Assembly (NCBI RefSeq): GCF_900112245.1
Contig: NZ_FOYX01000001.1
Span: 731,856 to 795,855 of the forward strand
Reading direction: 5' to 3'
Length of the DNA stretch: 64,000 nt
Origin: Maribacter stanieri
GTDB lineage: Bacteria; Bacteroidota; Bacteroidia; Flavobacteriales; Flavobacteriaceae
Numbering within the stretch: position 1 is the stretch's first letter; every line of letters begins with the position of its first letter. Positions 44,278-52,635 of this stretch are shown here, piece after piece. The position numbers and the translations under genes are program-made. Under the pieces are notes generated by a model that searched no databases, had not been told where the DNA came from, and saw nothing but the letters and a program-made list of their open reading frames with translations.

Positions 44278-45384
44278 ATGAAGATTTCAAAAGTACCCTC
44301 CCCTACACTTTTAGTTATAACATTAATTATCTGTTCTCTTTTCACCACAAACGCACAGAAAGCTGGTGGGTTTTACGAAAAGCTACGAGAATTTAATTTC
44401 CCGTATTCCCCTGCTCCTGCTGGTGTAGTATATTACAAAATGGACCACAATTTAAAATCTGGTAGTATTACCATGAAAGACTACCGTGGTGAAATTGTTA
44501 CTATCGATAATTTTAACCATAAGCGTCCCACTTATCATCCTGACTATAAAAATTATACGAATCCGCTTAGTGTGCTTCAAACGTATGATGACTTAAAAAG
44601 CAATAAAACCAACACCATTTATTACAACCTAAACAGTAGTAATATTGAATTGTATTACAATAAAGGTGAAAGCGATACTATCTATGATGTGTTCGCCAAT
44701 TTTAAAGCTAAATATACTGCCAAATACCATGGCAAAATTATAGCTGAAGATTCTTTAATATTTAACGACAAAGTAGGCGAAATTGTTAGTAAGCTTAAAG
44801 GCAAAGATTTTGCTATAGTAGCTGTAAATAAAAGTAAAAATGTTTCCTACGATGCAAATGACCAAATTCTTGTAACGGTACATAATGCTTACCAAGGTTT
44901 TGTAAGAAGAGCACAAATGTCTTATGGCAAAAACAATATGGCTTTTATTAAGCTTAAGAAAACAAAGAAACTTGCTTCTGAAGATGACGTAAACCAACTT
45001 ACGGAAGCTATTAAAAACTTGCAAGCCATAGATACAGGTCTTAAATCTAGAAATACAAGAAACGAAGAAGTACAACGGTTAATTGAAAAAATTACTGCCT
45101 TAATTGATTCTGAAGATTACAAGACATACGATGATTACAAAGTGTTTGTACACGGAAATTTAGGCTCGTTATATACTCTTCTAGAGGATTATGACACAGC
45201 AATAGCTCAATATGATTTAGGCGCATCACATAGCTCTCGTGGCGGTCTAAGTTCTTACCTGAATGATGGTAAACATAAAGCCGAATTTAGAAAGGAACGA
45301 AAAGAAAAGTTGTTTCTCGATGGAGAAAACAGCGTTAAACCTGAGTTTAGCGAAAGATACAATAAGCGATACCAAGGCAACTAA
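44278..45384 (+). CDS. Secreted protein of unknown function (368 residues, first of a pair)
   Basis: A signal peptide (about 1-26) precedes a mature region with about 210 residues of mixed strands and helices and a helical C-terminal part (about 240-340) that may form TPR-like hairpins (VFVHGNLGSLYTLLEDYDTA). The C-terminal end is very basic and acidic (FRKERKEKLFLDGEN). No family is recognised. It is followed after 64 bases by a second secreted protein of the same length with a similar outline; sequence identity between them appears low. Confidence 0.7.
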   Translation: MKISKVPSPTLLVITLIICSLFTTNAQKAGGFYEKLREFNFPYSPAPAGVVYYKMDHNLKSGSITMKDYRGEIVTIDNFNHKRPTYHPDYKNYTNPLSVLQTYDDLKSNKTNTIYYNLNSSNIELYYNKGESDTIYDVFANFKAKYTAKYHGKIIAEDSLIFNDKVGEIVSKLKGKDFAIVAVNKSKNVSYDANDQILVTVHNAYQGFVRRAQMSYGKNNMAFIKLKKTKKLASEDDVNQLTEAIKNLQAIDTGLKSRNTRNEEVQRLIEKITALIDSEDYKTYDDYKVFVHGNLGSLYTLLEDYDTAIAQYDLGASHSSRGGLSSYLNDGKHKAEFRKERKEKLFLDGENSVKPEFSERYNKRYQGN

Positions 45385-45448
45385 CCAAAATTTATCTATA
45401 GACAGTATTTCATTTTCAGAACATGAAATACCCTAAAACATCTAACCA

Positions 45449-46555
45449 ATGATCAAGAAAATCATTCCATTACTATTTGTTGTTCTCTTTAATTTACAGC
45501 TACAAGCTCAGTCTTTAAAATCTAAAGGTTTCAGGGTGTATATGCCCAACTATGCTGAACAATTGGCGCCCAGACAAAGCGAAACCTATTGGGCAGAAGT
45601 AGTATTAGGACCAGAAGAGGTATTAAACTTTACAAAAGACGAATTTCAAAAAGGTCTTCAGCTTGAGGATTTTAAAGAAATAACAGGTGAACAATCTCCA
45701 GATATGTTTTTTGCCATAAACGGTATATCAGCAGATGACTTAGAAGTTACAGGTACAATTGCACCTATAGCAGGTGATACCTATAGTATTGATATATCTC
45801 CAAAAGACAATAAAAGCGTAAAACTCCTTTTCTATTATAAAGAAGAATTGACACAATTATGGCAAATACCCCTTTTGCCAAAAGTAGATGTGCAAGGAAA
45901 TAAAATTCCAATCACCATCAACTTTCCTGAAGATGAAAAAGAAAAGTATCTAATGTTAGAAAGTGGGCGTGCGGTGCCAGATATAAGTCCGTATATGGTA
46001 GAAATGTACTTGGATAAAAAGCTTGGAGAATCTTTTCTTTCGAAAATCATAAATACAATACAAGATATCTACGATAATAATATGGTGGAGATTTATACCA
46101 ATTTTTACTTTGTAAAAGACAAGAAAAACAAAGCATTGGCAGATGAAACCAAAGACAAGCTTTCTGAGATGTCAGAACTATCTAAAGCCAGTTTATCTAC
46201 CCTGAGTGCGGTAAGAGAAAATAAGAAGGAGATAGATGCACATATCACCTATTGGAAAAATTTATTACCAAATTATAAAGATACCAGTGACAAAAAAATA
46301 GCTAAAATTAGATGGGGTATACTTATGAACCTATCACAGTTGTCACTAATGGTAGAAGATTTTAAAAATGCAAACACCTATTTAAACCAAGCTTCTGAAC
46401 TAGATGTAAAATCTAACGCAGTAAAACAATCACAAAAAGATTTAAGTAAGCTTTATTCTGATTACATGTTAAACTATAACGAAGCAACTGGAGAAAGAAA
46501 ATATTCCAAAGGCTATGAAGTTAGCACCTCTGCAAAAATAATAAGAGTGTTATAA
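45449..46555 (+). CDS. Secreted protein of unknown function (368 residues, second of a pair)
   Basis: A signal peptide (MIKKIIPLLFVVLFNLQLQAQ, cut near QAQ) leads to a beta-rich N-terminal half (SPDMFFAINGISADDLEVTG, PIAGDTYSIDISPKDN) and a helical second half with possible TPR-like helices (MNLSQLSLMVEDFKNANTY). No family is recognised. The layout of strands then helices parallels the gene before it, so the two may act together in the periplasm. Confidence 0.7.
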   Translation: MIKKIIPLLFVVLFNLQLQAQSLKSKGFRVYMPNYAEQLAPRQSETYWAEVVLGPEEVLNFTKDEFQKGLQLEDFKEITGEQSPDMFFAINGISADDLEVTGTIAPIAGDTYSIDISPKDNKSVKLLFYYKEELTQLWQIPLLPKVDVQGNKIPITINFPEDEKEKYLMLESGRAVPDISPYMVEMYLDKKLGESFLSKIINTIQDIYDNNMVEIYTNFYFVKDKKNKALADETKDKLSEMSELSKASLSTLSAVRENKKEIDAHITYWKNLLPNYKDTSDKKIAKIRWGILMNLSQLSLMVEDFKNANTYLNQASELDVKSNAVKQSQKDLSKLYSDYMLNYNEATGERKYSKGYEVSTSAKIIRVL

Positions 46556-46566
46556 TCTTATAGAGA

Positions 46567-47565
46567 TTATGGATTCACAAATTCGTGATCTCCAAACTTT
46601 TGCATCACCTCATCAAAGGCTGCAAATACCGATGCAGAATCATCACTGGTCACCATCTTCATGCGATATTCCTTAAAATTTGGAATTCCCTTGAAATAGT
46701 TGGTATAATGTCTACGTGTCTCAAAAACACCTAGTATTTCTCCCTTCCAGTCAATGGACATTTGTAAATGACGACGAGCGGCATCTACCCGTTCTTCCAT
46801 AGTTGGTGGAGCTAAATGGGTTCCTGTTTCAAAAAAGTGCTTAACCTCTCTAAATATCCAAGGATAACCAATACTTGCCCTGCCGATCATTGCTCCGTCC
46901 AAGCCGTATTCATCACGCATTTTCATGGCTGCTTCTGGAGAATCTACATCACCGTTACCAAATACAGGTATATGCATTCTAGGATTGTTCTTAACCTCTC
47001 TAATCGGGTTCCAATCTGCATTTCCCTTATACATTTGTGCACGGGTTCTACCATGTATTGAAATTGCTGCACAACCTACATCCTGTAATCGTTCTGCAAC
47101 CTCAACAATTTTTATAGAATCATCATCCCAACCCAACCTAGTTTTAACGGTAATAGGCAAGTTGCTATGTTCAACCATAGCTTTGGTCAGAGAAACCATT
47201 AAATCTATGTCCTTTAATATTCCGGCTCCAGCACCTCTAGAAACCACCTTTTTTACCGGGCAACCAAAATTGATATCAATAATATCTGGTCTTGATTTCT
47301 CTACAATCTCTACAGATTGTAACATACTTTCTAAATTAGCCCCAAAAATTTGAATACCTACAGGGCGTTCCTTTTCATAAATATCAAGCTTCATAACGCT
47401 CTTTGCAGCATCACGGATTAACCCTTCAGATGATATAAATTCAGTATAAACCACATCGGCTCCCTGCTCTTTACAAAGGGCACGAAAAGGTGGGTCACTA
47501 ACATCTTCCATTGGCGCTAAAAGCAATGGAAAATCTGGCAGTTGTATGTCTCCTATTTTTGGCAC
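46567..47565 (-). CDS. dusB: tRNA-dihydrouridine synthase B
   Basis: A 332-residue FMN enzyme that reduces uridine in tRNA. GTG at 47565 is the likely start (MPKIGDIQLP). APMEDVSDPPFR, DINFGCPVKKVVSRGAG with catalytic Cys102, KTRLGWDDDS and IHGRTRAQMYKG are family signatures. Length fits DusB. It converges with the preceding secreted-protein gene. Confidence 0.93.
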   Translation of the reverse strand: MPKIGDIQLPDFPLLLAPMEDVSDPPFRALCKEQGADVVYTEFISSEGLIRDAAKSVMKLDIYEKERPVGIQIFGANLESMLQSVEIVEKSRPDIIDINFGCPVKKVVSRGAGAGILKDIDLMVSLTKAMVEHSNLPITVKTRLGWDDDSIKIVEVAERLQDVGCAAISIHGRTRAQMYKGNADWNPIREVKNNPRMHIPVFGNGDVDSPEAAMKMRDEYGLDGAMIGRASIGYPWIFREVKHFFETGTHLAPPTMEERVDAARRHLQMSIDWKGEILGVFETRRHYTNYFKGIPNFKEYRMKMVTSDDSASVFAAFDEVMQKFGDHEFVNP

Positions 47566-47777
47566 TGGTGTATTCTAATTTTCGGGTGCAAAGTTATATA
47601 AAAATAAGAGAAGCTCATTACATGCCAATTTTAGTAAACCTGATGGTTTTGAACCTCATGTTATATAATTAAATGCTAGTTTCTAGAAAGAATGTAAATT
47701 AGTGCCAAAACCAACCTTCTACTGTGCACATGCGCACAATCTAAAAAATCAGCTATAAAGTTTTAGACAATAATCTT
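47566..47777. other. Divergent intergenic region before the Lgt-like operon
   Basis: Some 212 bases that should hold the dusB and Lgt-like promoters. A short inverted repeat TGTGC-ACATGC-GCACA lies near 47723-47738. No gene was seen. Confidence 0.4.
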
Positions 47778-48560
47778 ATGAATAGTGCTATGCTTATTGT
47801 CTCCATTCCCTTTGAACCTATTGTATTTGGGATTAAATTAAACATGCACCTTATTCTTGAATACCTAGCCTTTTTTATAGGATTCAGGTATTACGTTTAC
47901 TTACGTAAAAAAAGTACCGATATAATTTCTTCTAATAATCGCCTATCAATTATAATAGGTGCTGTTTTTGGTGCTTTGGTGCTTTCTAGAATCGTTGCCT
48001 TTTTTGAAAATCCGATAGCTCACCATAATGAGGATTGGCTTTTTAACCTCAACAATAAAACTATTATGGGCGGACTCTTTGGTGGGTTGTTAGGGGTAGA
48101 GCTTGCCAAAAAAATTATTGGTGAAAAACATTCTTCTGGAGACCTTTTTACGTTACCTATAATTCTTGGTATTATCATTGGTCGCTTGGGTTGTTTTCTC
48201 GCAGGTATAAAAGAGTTTACCTATGGAAAAGAAACTTCATTTTTTATGGGCATGGATTTAGGTGACGGAGTTACAAGGCACCCAATAGCGCTTTATGAAG
48301 TAGTTTTTCTTATACTTCTTTTTATAATCATAAAACGCCTTCAAAAAACAGCTATCTTTTTTGTAAATGGGAATTACTTTAAGCTTTTTATGGTCAGTTA
48401 TTTCTCATTACGTTTCTGTATAGAATTTCTAAAACCAAATAGTTTTTATATGCTAGGTCTCAGTAGCATTCAATTATTATGTTTAATTTGTTTGATTTAC
48501 TACTATAAATTCATCCTTCAGGGAATTACATATGTCCGAAAAAAACTATACGTATTATGA
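47778..48560 (+). CDS. Divergent Lgt-like (prolipoprotein diacylglyceryl transferase family) membrane protein
   Basis: A 260-residue protein with about seven membrane helices and the Lgt fold. It keeps G-R136 in GIIIGRLGCF, H168-P-x2-L-Y-E174 in RHPIALYE and R212-x3-E216-F in LRFCIEF. It lacks the His of the E. coli HGG motif: the equivalent stretch reads TIMGGLFGG. The Asn after GR (GRxGN) is Cys139 here. True Lgt moves diacylglycerol from phosphatidylglycerol to lipoprotein Cys; loss of that His suggests a different reaction or partner. Its end overlaps the radical SAM gene by 29 bases, pointing to translational coupling. The housekeeping Lgt should be encoded elsewhere. Confidence 0.78.
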   Translation: MNSAMLIVSIPFEPIVFGIKLNMHLILEYLAFFIGFRYYVYLRKKSTDIISSNNRLSIIIGAVFGALVLSRIVAFFENPIAHHNEDWLFNLNNKTIMGGLFGGLLGVELAKKIIGEKHSSGDLFTLPIILGIIIGRLGCFLAGIKEFTYGKETSFFMGMDLGDGVTRHPIALYEVVFLILLFIIIKRLQKTAIFFVNGNYFKLFMVSYFSLRFCIEFLKPNSFYMLGLSSIQLLCLICLIYYYKFILQGITYVRKKLYVL

Positions 48561-49926
48561 TTTTACACTAAGTCTTTGTCCAGAATGTCTTAGAAGGGTA
48601 GATGCCAAAATCGTTTTTGAAAACGAGAAAGTGTATATGCTTAAGAACTGCAAAGAACATGGTAGGTCTAAAGTTTTAATTGCTGACGATATTGAATATT
48701 ATAAGAACATAAGAAACTATAACAAAGCTTCTGAGTACCCAAAAACCTTTAATACAAAAACACACTATGGTTGCCCTTACGATTGCGGACTATGCCCAGA
48801 TCACGAGCAACATTCATGTTTAACCGTAATTGAACTTACAGACCGTTGCAACCTTACATGCCCAACCTGTTATGCAGGATCTTCGCCCACTTATGGCAGA
48901 CACAGAACCTTAGAGGAAATTAAAAAGATGTTGGATGTCATCGTTAAAAATGAAGGCGAGCCAGACGTTGTTCAGCTTAGTGGTGGTGAGCCAACTATAC
49001 ACCCAGAGTTTTTTGAAATACTGGATTACGCAAAATCACTTCCTATTCGGCATTTGATGTTAAATACGAACGGAATTAAAATTGCAAAGGATTTTGAATT
49101 CGCAAAACGATTGGCAACCTATGCCCCAGATTTTGAAGTGTATTTACAGTTCGATTCATTGGATAACAAAGTATTAAAAACACTAAGAGGCGCAGACCTG
49201 GCAGATGTTCGTTTACAGGCCCTTGACCATCTTAATAAATTAAACCTTTCTACCACACTTGTAATTGTTATACAAAAAGGTCTCAACGACCATGAAATGG
49301 GTAGCACTATTGACTTTGCCTTAAAACAGAAATGTGTACGTGGTGTTACGTTTCAACCCACGCAAATAGCTGGGCGATTAGAGAATTTTGAAGTGGATGA
49401 AAACCGAATTACATTAACCGAAGTACGACGAAAAATACTTGAGCAATCTCCTATTTTTGAATCTGATGATTTGATACCTGTACCATGTAATCCTGATGCT
49501 TTGGTGATGGCTTACGCCTTAAAATTAGGCGATGAAGTGAATCCGTTAACACGTTTTATAAACCCCGATGATTTATTGAACGAAGGTAAAAACACTATTA
49601 TTTACGAGCAAGATGAGCAGCTACATGGTAAAATGATCGAACTTTTTAGCACAGGAAATTCTGTAGAAAAAGCATCGGAAAATCTTAAAAGTATTATGTG
49701 TTGCCTACCAGAAATTGATGCTCCAGAATTGGGTTATGACAATTTGTTTAGAATTATAATCATGCAATTTATAGACGCTCATAACTTTGATGTTCGTGCT
49801 ATTAAAAAATCATGTGTACACATTGTAAACAAAGATTATAAGATTATTCCGTTTGAAACAATGAACCTTTTTTATAGGGATGATAAGATTGAACGTTTAA
49901 AAGAACTACAAAACGAAATGCTATGA
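48532..49926 (+). CDS. Radical SAM enzyme of the tetraether-lipid-synthase-like (Tes/MJ0619-like) family
   Basis: A 464-residue radical SAM protein. An N-terminal zinc/iron site (C16-x2-C19, C40 with His43, as CPEC and CKEHG) is followed by C81-x3-C85-x2-C88 and C96, a candidate auxiliary cluster (GCPYDCGLCPDHEQHSC). The SAM-cluster motif is C106-x3-C110-x2-C113 (CNLTCPTC), and GGEPTIHP lies in the core. The C-terminal third has C319, C390-C391 and C428 (SCVHIVNKDYKIIPF). This Cys layout and the N-terminal order resemble archaeal tetraether synthase and its bacterial relatives; family assignment is from memory. Those enzymes join lipid tails through radical chemistry. Overlaps on both sides tie it to the Lgt-like and small membrane genes. 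Confidence 0.8.
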   Translation: MSEKNYTYYDFTLSLCPECLRRVDAKIVFENEKVYMLKNCKEHGRSKVLIADDIEYYKNIRNYNKASEYPKTFNTKTHYGCPYDCGLCPDHEQHSCLTVIELTDRCNLTCPTCYAGSSPTYGRHRTLEEIKKMLDVIVKNEGEPDVVQLSGGEPTIHPEFFEILDYAKSLPIRHLMLNTNGIKIAKDFEFAKRLATYAPDFEVYLQFDSLDNKVLKTLRGADLADVRLQALDHLNKLNLSTTLVIVIQKGLNDHEMGSTIDFALKQKCVRGVTFQPTQIAGRLENFEVDENRITLTEVRRKILEQSPIFESDDLIPVPCNPDALVMAYALKLGDEVNPLTRFINPDDLLNEGKNTIIYEQDEQLHGKMIELFSTGNSVEKASENLKSIMCCLPEIDAPELGYDNLFRIIIMQFIDAHNFDVRAIKKSCVHIVNKDYKIIPFETMNLFYRDDKIERLKELQNEML

Positions 49927-50120
49927 TATTAGAAGTTGGTAATCTAGACGGTCTTGCTACTTTATTGTTTCTTATAATGTTTGGTCCCGCAATATTGTTC
50001 ATTATTATTGGAGCTATTTTGTTTTATTATAAGAAGAAAAAAGCGGGGAAAGTCTTTATGATTTTAGCAGGTGTATATTGCCTAATTAGCTTAGGAGTCT
50101 GTGGTGCAATGATGGCATAA
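49923..50120 (+). CDS. Small two-helix membrane protein of the radical SAM operon
   Basis: A 65-residue protein with two membrane helices (about 13-34 and 42-62) separated by a basic loop (YYKKKKAGK). Its ATG overlaps the stop of the radical SAM gene (ATGA), a classic coupled start, so it is very likely expressed with it. No family is recognised. It may anchor the soluble enzyme to the membrane or hold the lipid substrate; both ideas are inference. Confidence 0.72.
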   Translation: MILEVGNLDGLATLLFLIMFGPAILFIIIGAILFYYKKKKAGKVFMILAGVYCLISLGVCGAMMA

Positions 50121-50125
50121 ACAAA

Positions 50126-52525
50126 TTATAGACGTTTGCCTTCTTCAGTGTTTTTTCGTTTGTAATTGTCCCGTATTTTGGTATTTCCAAACTTATATCT
50201 AAAGCCAAATACGAACAATCGGGTCTCTTTTCTAGTACTTGTAATGTTATTTTGATCTAGATAATCTCTAGTAGAAAACATATTTCCGTTATTAAAAATA
50301 TCATCAACACCCATAGAGATACTGGCATCTTTGTTCCAGAAAGTTTTTCTAAAATTTAGCCCTAATTTACTATACGATTCATAAGTAGCGTTTCCTTGAA
50401 TAGATGGAGACAAATAAGTAAATGTTACATCTGCATAGAGCGATTTATCCTTTAAAAGTGTAAAGTAATTATTAGCGCGAAGATGAGTGGTCCAAATAGA
50501 ATTTTCTATGGTAGTGTTTGTTTCTACATCTATAAAGCTATCCTTATCATGATAGTGGCTTACAAGAAAATACAAATACCAAAACGAGGTTAAATCTTTA
50601 GAAACACTCGCATCTATACCGTAAAAATAATTGGTTTCTAAATTTATATATTGAGCCCTAAGGGTATTGGTGGCATTGTCCTGAAAAATTTGTTGCACTT
50701 GCTCGTTCGATTTTTTATTGGCAAAGACTAGAACTTTAAAATCTCGGTCATAAACATAGTCAAACTGGACATAGTCACTATAGGCCGGTTTTAAACTAGG
50801 ATTCCCTTCAGAAATAGAATTTGCTGACAAGTAAAATTGAAACGGATTTATACTACTATATCTTGGTCTGGTTATACGTCTATAATACTTAAAGTAAATA
50901 GCATTTTTCTCTTTCGTATAAGACATCGACATATTTGGGAACAGGTTAAAATAAGAACTGGTGTTTTGTAATGAAAGATTGTCTAATTCTCCTTTTGTAT
51001 CTATATACTCCGTTCGTAAACCCAAATTTAATTTCCATTTATTCCAGCTGCTGTTTACACTAGCATAGCCTGCGTAAATTTGTTCGTCGTAATCAAATAT
51101 ACCCGAGCCTGTAGGGTTTATACCTTCTAAAGTATCGTCAAACCCAGATTGTATAATACTTGCCTCTGAATTTATCGTTGCAATTCTTAAACCTGTTTCC
51201 ATTGTGGAGTGTTCAGATAACGGTAATGTAAGATCCGTTTGGGCACTAAAAAGATTAATGATTTGGTCAGAATTTATATTCAAGGTATTCTCGGAAGTGT
51301 TTTCTGTAAAACCTTGCACAATATCATTATTTACTTCTTGGTTTAGTTTAGAATCATAATATGTAAAGTGTGCATTAGTAGATAATTCCGCTCCTTTATC
51401 ATTCAGCTTATAAACCCAATCTAAATAGTTAGACGAGTTGAATTTATCTGAATTCAAAATATTAAGTCCGTATAAACGCGCCATAAATTCACCCGTGGTG
51501 TCTTCTATATCAGTTATTGAAGAAAAATTTATTCCGCCGTTAGGTGAAAAGCTTGATGTGGAAGAAAGGCTAATTGCATTTTTCTCGTCTAATTCAACAT
51601 CTAAGAAAAGGTTTAGATTATGGCTTCTTTTATTGCTTATAGATTTCTGTTCGGCCGTCCAAACTTCACTTTCTTGTCCGCTTTCAAAATAGGTAGTAAT
51701 ATCAGAATATCTCGTCCAATCTCTATCATGACTAAAACTGTAATTGGTAGAAAAATCTATCTTTTTTCCCTTAAAAAAATGATCCATACCCAAAGTATGT
51801 TTAGGTAATACTCCTTGTGTATATCTATTAAAAAGGGCTCCATTATACCCAGCAACTAGGTTTTTTTTCATTTTTATGTCAATCAACAAACCGCCTTCTG
51901 CACTGTATTTAGCCGGCGGACTCGTAATCACTTCTATAGATTCTACGTTGCTTGCAGAACTGCCCGTAAGTAGATTAATAATATCATCTTCCGGTAAATT
52001 AACGCGTTTACCATTGATCATAATATTCACCTTAGAACTACCATTTACATACAAACGATTATTCATCACCATTACACCCGGAGTTCGTTTTAGAACATCC
52101 CAAATATCACCATCAGAAAGTGCGGTATTTTCAACATTAAAAATATGACGATCTGCTAATTGTTCTAGTTTTGGTTTTTTTTGGGTTACTATAACCTCAT
52201 CTAATTCTTGTGAGCTCTGTAGTATAAGAGGTGATATTTCAATACTTTCTGTAATGGTAGTTAATGGACTCTCTACCGTATTGGCAATATAACTTGCAAC
52301 TATACGATAACTACTAGGTGATATAGCCTTAAATTCATAATATCCTTGATCATTTGTAACGGTACCCTTTATAAATTCACCTTCTTCACTTAGTAAAATT
52401 ACATTTGCAAGAACCACAGGCTCGCTATTGTCATCTATCACTAAACCGTTTATAATAAAATCTTGAGAAAACGCCAGGGTAAACGTAAGACAAAGTAGTA
52501 ATGTTATATAAGTATCCCTAGCCAT
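50126..52525 (-). CDS. Outer-membrane beta-barrel receptor with carboxypeptidase-like domain (TonB-dependent type), copy 1
   Basis: A 799-residue protein with a signal peptide (cut near AFSQ), a carboxypeptidase-regulatory-like domain (about 22-105), a plug-like region (about 110-220, with VIVTQKKPKLEQLADRHIFN) and a large barrel (about 230-780). The layout matches the OMP_b-brl_3 family. A similar protein is encoded next to it (52636-55062), so they probably arose by duplication. The ligand is unknown. It converges with the radical SAM operon. Confidence 0.87.
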   Translation of the reverse strand: MARDTYITLLLCLTFTLAFSQDFIINGLVIDDNSEPVVLANVILLSEEGEFIKGTVTNDQGYYEFKAISPSSYRIVASYIANTVESPLTTITESIEISPLILQSSQELDEVIVTQKKPKLEQLADRHIFNVENTALSDGDIWDVLKRTPGVMVMNNRLYVNGSSKVNIMINGKRVNLPEDDIINLLTGSSASNVESIEVITSPPAKYSAEGGLLIDIKMKKNLVAGYNGALFNRYTQGVLPKHTLGMDHFFKGKKIDFSTNYSFSHDRDWTRYSDITTYFESGQESEVWTAEQKSISNKRSHNLNLFLDVELDEKNAISLSSTSSFSPNGGINFSSITDIEDTTGEFMARLYGLNILNSDKFNSSNYLDWVYKLNDKGAELSTNAHFTYYDSKLNQEVNNDIVQGFTENTSENTLNINSDQIINLFSAQTDLTLPLSEHSTMETGLRIATINSEASIIQSGFDDTLEGINPTGSGIFDYDEQIYAGYASVNSSWNKWKLNLGLRTEYIDTKGELDNLSLQNTSSYFNLFPNMSMSYTKEKNAIYFKYYRRITRPRYSSINPFQFYLSANSISEGNPSLKPAYSDYVQFDYVYDRDFKVLVFANKKSNEQVQQIFQDNATNTLRAQYINLETNYFYGIDASVSKDLTSFWYLYFLVSHYHDKDSFIDVETNTTIENSIWTTHLRANNYFTLLKDKSLYADVTFTYLSPSIQGNATYESYSKLGLNFRKTFWNKDASISMGVDDIFNNGNMFSTRDYLDQNNITSTRKETRLFVFGFRYKFGNTKIRDNYKRKNTEEGKRL

Positions 52526-52635
52526 TAAGTGTGCAAATTGTATTTAAATGTAGGAAAGTAATATTGAATTATCTTACAGTATTCTTAAATTTTTCTTAAC
52601 AAATAAATAACCTGCTGACTACGAATATTTTAGCT

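Noticed and set aside
46925-47353. 142-codon plus-strand frame opposite dusB
   Set aside because: Antisense shadow of a conserved enzyme.
47892-47907. TACGTT-TACT-TACGTA, one mismatch from the nitrate palindrome
   Set aside because: It lies inside the coding frame of the Lgt-like protein (YYVYLRK region), far from a start, and has no link to nitrogen genes; best seen as chance.
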